Source of the DNA: VXYL01 sp965208525
GTDB taxonomy: Bacteria; Pseudomonadota; Gammaproteobacteria; Pseudomonadales; Azotimanducaceae
Length of the DNA stretch: 64,000 bases
Reading direction: 5' to 3'
Assembly: GCA_965208525.1 (NCBI GenBank)
Contig: OZ242340.1
Span: 3,038,001 to 3,102,000, forward strand
A program made the position numbers and the translations under genes. Below the pieces are notes generated by a model that was not told where the DNA came from, ran no database searches, and was given only the letters and a program-made list of their open reading frames with translations. Positions 61,001 to 64,000 of the stretch are shown in pieces (the stretch's first letter is position 1; each line of letters begins with the position of its first letter).

Positions 61001-62101
61001 TTGAACACACGCAGTGCGGGTTCGGACAAGGATGCGGACAAGGGACGGGACCGGGCTCTCAATGCAGCCCTGTCGCAGATCGAGCGCCAGTTCGGCAAGG
61101 GCTCGGTCATGCGGCTTGGGGAGCGCGAACTCGAGGCGATTCCCGCCATTTCCACCGGTTCGCTTGGGCTCGACATCGCGCTCGGCATCGGCGGGCTGCC
61201 GCGCGGGCGGGTCGTGGAAATCTACGGGCCAGAGTCGTCGGGCAAGACGACCCTGACGCTGCAGGTGATCGCCGAGGCGCAGAAGGATGGGGGAACGTGC
61301 GCGTTCATCGACGCCGAGCACGCCCTCGATCCGATCTATGCCGAGTCCCTTGGCGTGAGCACCGATGACCTCTTGGTGTCGCAGCCGGACACCGGCGAGC
61401 AGGCGCTGGAAATCTGCGACATGATCGTGCGTTCGGGCGCGGTGGATGTCGTCATCGTGGATTCCGTGGCCGCCCTCACGCCGCGCGCCGAAATCGAAGG
61501 CGAGATGGGCGATGCCCATGTGGGCTTGCAGGCGCGGCTGATGAGCCAGGCGCTCAGGAAGATGACCGCCAACATCAAGAACTCCAACACGCTGGTGATC
61601 TTCACAAACCAGATCCGCATGAAGATCGGCGTGATGTTCGGCTCGCCCGAAACCACCACGGGCGGCAACGCGCTGAAGTTCTACTCGTCGGTGCGGCTCG
61701 ACATTCGACGCATCGGCGCCGTCAAGGAAGGCGACGAGGTGGTAGGCAACGAAACCCGCGTGAAGGTGGTGAAGAACAAGGTGGCGCCGCCATTCAAGCA
61801 GGCGGAGTTCCAGATCCTCTACGGGCGCGGCTCGCACCGAAATGGCGAGATCATCGAGCTTGGCGTCAACCAGGGCATCATCGAGAAGTCCGGCGCCTGG
61901 TACAGCTACCAGGACGAGCGCATCGGCCAAGGCAAGCGCAATGCCGCCGCGTGGCTCGACGAGAATCCCGAGCGATGCGCAGAAATCGAGGGTGTGATTC
62001 GCACGCGGCTGCTGCCGGACCGCCGCCGCGACGGGGCGAGCGCTGGCAACGGAGCAGACGGCGAGGCAGAGGCTTCGACGGCCACCACGGCGCTGCGTTG
62101 A
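61001..62101 (+). CDS. recA: Recombinase RecA
   Basis: 366-residue RecA, uninterrupted by any intein. Walker A GPESSGKT at 76-83, 'FIDAEHALDP', Walker B 'VDVVIVDSVAALTP', the L1/L2 DNA loops 'EIEGEMGDAHVG' and 'FGSPETTTGGNALKF', and an acidic C-terminal tail. It forms filaments on single-stranded DNA for recombination and triggers LexA self-cleavage. The start codon is TTG, set by AAGGAG 9 bases upstream and by the family N-terminus. recX overlaps its stop. Confidence 0.98.
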   Translation: MNTRSAGSDKDADKGRDRALNAALSQIERQFGKGSVMRLGERELEAIPAISTGSLGLDIALGIGGLPRGRVVEIYGPESSGKTTLTLQVIAEAQKDGGTCAFIDAEHALDPIYAESLGVSTDDLLVSQPDTGEQALEICDMIVRSGAVDVVIVDSVAALTPRAEIEGEMGDAHVGLQARLMSQALRKMTANIKNSNTLVIFTNQIRMKIGVMFGSPETTTGGNALKFYSSVRLDIRRIGAVKEGDEVVGNETRVKVVKNKVAPPFKQAEFQILYGRGSHRNGEIIELGVNQGIIEKSGAWYSYQDERIGQGKRNAAAWLDENPERCAEIEGVIRTRLLPDRRRDGASAGNGADGEAEASTATTALR

Positions 62102-62532
62102 CGGAGGCGGTTCGCGCCCAAGCGGTGCGCCTTCTGGCTCGTCGGGAGCACTCCCGGGTGGAACTCGCCCGCAAGCTCGAGGCCAAGGGGCACGACAGCG
62201 ACGTTGCGACGCGGGTGGTGGGCCAGCTCGCGTGCCAGGGCCTGCAGAGCGACCGCCGCTTCACGGAAGCCTTCGTCCGCTCCCGCATAGGCCGTGGGCA
62301 AGGAGAGAGAAAGATCCGCGCCGACCTGCACGCCCGGGGCATCGACGACGCCACCGCGGATCCGTTCATGGCGGACGTGTCCTGGATCGAAGTTGCCACC
62401 GGGGCCATCGACAAACGATTCACCGAGAAACCGGCGGATCGCAATGAATGGGCTCGTCGCGCCCGCTTCCTGGCCGCTCGCGGCTTTCCGTCGGATGTAG
62501 TGGCCACCGCACTCGGCGACGTACCTCGATAG
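62098..62532 (+). CDS. recX: RecA regulatory protein RecX
   Basis: 144-residue RecX, three tandem three-helix repeats that cap RecA filaments and limit strand exchange. 'RLLARREHSRVELARKLEAKGHD' opens repeat 1, 'DRRFTEAFVRSRIGRGQGERKIRADLHARGID' forms repeat 2, and 'ARRARFLAARGFPSDVV' ends repeat 3. The TTG start shares bases with the recA TGA (TTGA), so it is translated by coupling and at a low level. Expression follows recA and hence SOS control. Confidence 0.92.
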   Translation: MTEAVRAQAVRLLARREHSRVELARKLEAKGHDSDVATRVVGQLACQGLQSDRRFTEAFVRSRIGRGQGERKIRADLHARGIDDATADPFMADVSWIEVATGAIDKRFTEKPADRNEWARRARFLAARGFPSDVVATALGDVPR

Positions 62533-62599
62533 GCAGCAGCCAAGAAAATCTGCGGGCATCTGTTCCGCGGACTCTTGGCGGGTGGACACCTCTTCGAAG

Positions 62600-62620
62600 G
62601 CAGTCCCTCGTAGGGACTGC
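62600..62620 (+). terminator. Hairpin in the recX-alaS gap
   Basis: GCAGTCCCT/AGGGACTGC, a perfect 9-bp stem with a 3-base loop, starts 68 bases after recX. It lacks a T-run. It could end the recA-recX transcript or be part of the alaS leader. The rest of the 221-base gap shows no gene. Confidence 0.4.
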
Positions 62621-62753
62621 GAGCGGTGCAAGCCGCCGACGTTTCGCACGCTTCGTAGCGGCGGTTGGGTGACCCGCATCGCGGAATGCTGCACAATTCG
62701 CGGTTTCTGACGCCCTGCCGGTGTCTTTCCCCTTGTCGTTTCTTGCGAGAGCC

Positions 62754-64000
62754 ATGCAAACCAACGAGATTCGCAGCGCATACTTGGATTTCTTCGCCGA
62801 GCGCGGGCATCGCGTTTGTGCGTCGAGTTCGCTCGTGCCGGCGAACGATCCCACGTTGCTGTTCACCAATGCGGGCATGAACCAGTTCAAGGACGCGTTG
62901 GCGGGGCGCGAGTCTCGGGGTTACCAGCGGGCGGTGTCGGCGCAGCGTTGCGTGCGTGCTGGGGGCAAGCACAACGACTTGGAAAACGTCGGCTACACGG
63001 CGCGTCACCACACGTTCTTCGAGATGCTCGGGAACTTCAGCTTTGGCGATTACTTCAAAGACGACGCAATCCGCTGGGCGTGGGAGTTTGTCACGGGCAC
63101 GCTCGGGTTCGACGCCGATCGACTCTGGGTGACGATTCATCCGGACGACGATCAGGCCCACGATATCTGGACGGGTGCCATCGGCGTACCGGCAGATCGA
63201 GTCGTGCGGCACGAGGAGAACTTCTGGAGCATGGGCGACACGGGGCCGTGCGGTCCCTGCTCGGAGATCTTCTATGACCTTGGTCCCGCGGTTGCTGGCG
63301 GTCCTCCTGGCTCACCGGATGAGGATGGCGACCGCTATCTGGAATTCTGGAACCTCGTCTTTCCCCAGTTCGACCGCTCCGAGGACGGCACGCTCGATCC
63401 CCTGGACGCGCCAGGTGTGGACACGGGCATGGGCCTCGAGCGTGTCGCGGCGATCTTGCAGGGCAAGACCAGCAGCTACGAGATCGACCTGTTCCAGGGC
63501 CTGATCGCGAGCGCGGCTGAACTGGCCGGCATCCGCCGAGGCGAAAACGCCGTAACGGAACCCTCGCTGCGCGTGATCGCGGATCATATCCGCGCGTCAG
63601 CGTTCCTGATCGCCGACGGTGTGCTTCCTAGCAACGAGGATCGTGGCTACGTTCTCCGCCGCATCATCCGTCGTGCCCTGCGACACGGCCACAAGCTCGG
63701 CATTCGCGAGCCGTTCTTCCATCGCTTGGTGCGCCCGTTGCGGGAGGCGATGGGCGACGCCCATCCCGTGCTGGGCGAGCGTCAGGAGATCGTCGAAGAG
63801 GCGTTGGCGGATGAGGAGCAGCGTTTCGCCACTACCCTGGCACAAGGGATGACGCTGCTCAGCCGCTGCATCGAGGAACTGGACGGGAAAGTCATCCCGG
63901 GCGACGTCGTGTTCCGCCTCTACGACACCTTTGGCTTTCCGGCGGATCTCACCGCGGATGTCGCCCGCGAAAGCGGCCTCGGTATCGACCAGGTCGAATT
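62754..64000 (+). CDS. alaS: Alanyl-tRNA synthetase (partial, 3' end outside window)
   Basis: The first ~415 residues of AlaS, a class II synthetase that charges tRNA-Ala. 'FFAERGHRVCASSSLVPANDPTLLFTNAGMNQFKD' (1st catalytic motif), 'RCVRAGGKHNDLENVGYTARHHTFFEMLGNFSFGDYFK' (motif 2), 'FWSMGDTGPCGPCSEI', 'TGMGLERVAAILQGK' (motif 3) and the tRNA-recognition helices after 'ADHIRASAFLIADGV' are all present. No ribosome site is clear. Position after recA-recX is the common gammaproteobacterial order. The editing and C-Ala domains lie beyond the window. Confidence 0.97.
   Translation, partial: MQTNEIRSAYLDFFAERGHRVCASSSLVPANDPTLLFTNAGMNQFKDALAGRESRGYQRAVSAQRCVRAGGKHNDLENVGYTARHHTFFEMLGNFSFGDYFKDDAIRWAWEFVTGTLGFDADRLWVTIHPDDDQAHDIWTGAIGVPADRVVRHEENFWSMGDTGPCGPCSEIFYDLGPAVAGGPPGSPDEDGDRYLEFWNLVFPQFDRSEDGTLDPLDAPGVDTGMGLERVAAILQGKTSSYEIDLFQGLIASAAELAGIRRGENAVTEPSLRVIADHIRASAFLIADGVLPSNEDRGYVLRRIIRRALRHGHKLGIREPFFHRLVRPLREAMGDAHPVLGERQEIVEEALADEEQRFATTLAQGMTLLSRCIEELDGKVIPGDVVFRLYDTFGFPADLTADVARESGLGIDQVE

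Noticed and set aside
61001..62101. An intein in RecA
   Set aside because: The protein is contiguous at the usual length of 366 residues with all motifs in normal spacing.
1..64000. CRISPR arrays, insertion sequences or prophage modules
   Set aside because: No regularly spaced repeats, transposase, integrase or phage structural proteins were recognised anywhere in the window.

Overview
The window reads as chromosome of a G+C-rich (by eye about two-thirds G+C) gammaproteobacterium, probably of a little-studied environmental or host-associated lineage. This rests on gene order and gene family: mfd next to a csiV-like gene and an S-methyl-5'-thioinosine phosphorylase gene, recA-recX-alaS with mutS divergent from recA, an imuA-imuB-dnaE2 mutagenesis cassette, and soluble NAD-linked formate dehydrogenase genes. 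Coding density is very high. Many neighbours overlap by 1-8 bases, and non-ATG starts (TTG for gor, recA and recX; several GTG) are common. I see no transposase, prophage, plasmid replication or CRISPR module.

Left part (1-12.9 kb): the 5' end of a penicillin-acylase-family gene, an alpha/beta hydrolase, a crotonase-fold protein, farnesyl diphosphate synthase (ispA), an acyl-CoA-dehydrogenase-like flavoenzyme, a minus-strand operon ugd-SDR-luciferase-like oxidoreductase-small secreted protein, gor with a sodium:amino-acid symporter, a pyrimidine-dimer-glycosylase-like gene and a nitroreductase. Next come a D-aminoacylase-type amidohydrolase and the imuA-imuB-dnaE2 translesion cassette, preceded by a tandemly duplicated LexA-type operator (14.6-19.9 kb). 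The thioinosine phosphorylase/csiV/mfd block follows (20.1-25.3 kb), then a PhyH dioxygenase divergent from a sugar-type symporter and a Rieske oxygenase (25.9-29.6 kb).

Middle part (29.6-40.2 kb): the most accessory-looking stretch. It holds a DUF234-type ATPase with an AT-rich palindrome at its promoter, yghU, a VOC protein, a membrane-anchored resolvase-like endonuclease, a nucleotidyltransferase, two FtsX-type permeases with no ATPase gene beside them, two acetyltransferases and a flavin-binding protein. It ends at tRNA-Ser(GCT) and tRNA-Arg(ACG).

Right part (40.3-64 kb): a large outer-membrane-type protein combining SPOR, CBM9-like and DUF5916-like regions; yedK/HMCES; an acyl-CoA carboxyltransferase; two tandem DsbA-fold isomerase-like genes; and a three-gene operon of two non-canonical crotonases plus a PhyH-HEAT fusion. 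Then come cfa, the fdsGBA-fdhD-mobA operon, mutS, the SOS-controlled recA-recX pair and the start of alaS.

Two themes stand out. One is DNA damage response: imuAB-dnaE2, mfd, mutS, recA/recX, yedK and a putative UV-lesion glycosylase all lie within 64 kb, with visible LexA-type boxes at recA and imuA. The other is oxidation of acyl-CoA or terpenoid-like compounds by scattered SDR, PhyH, Rieske and crotonase genes whose substrates cannot be read from sequence.
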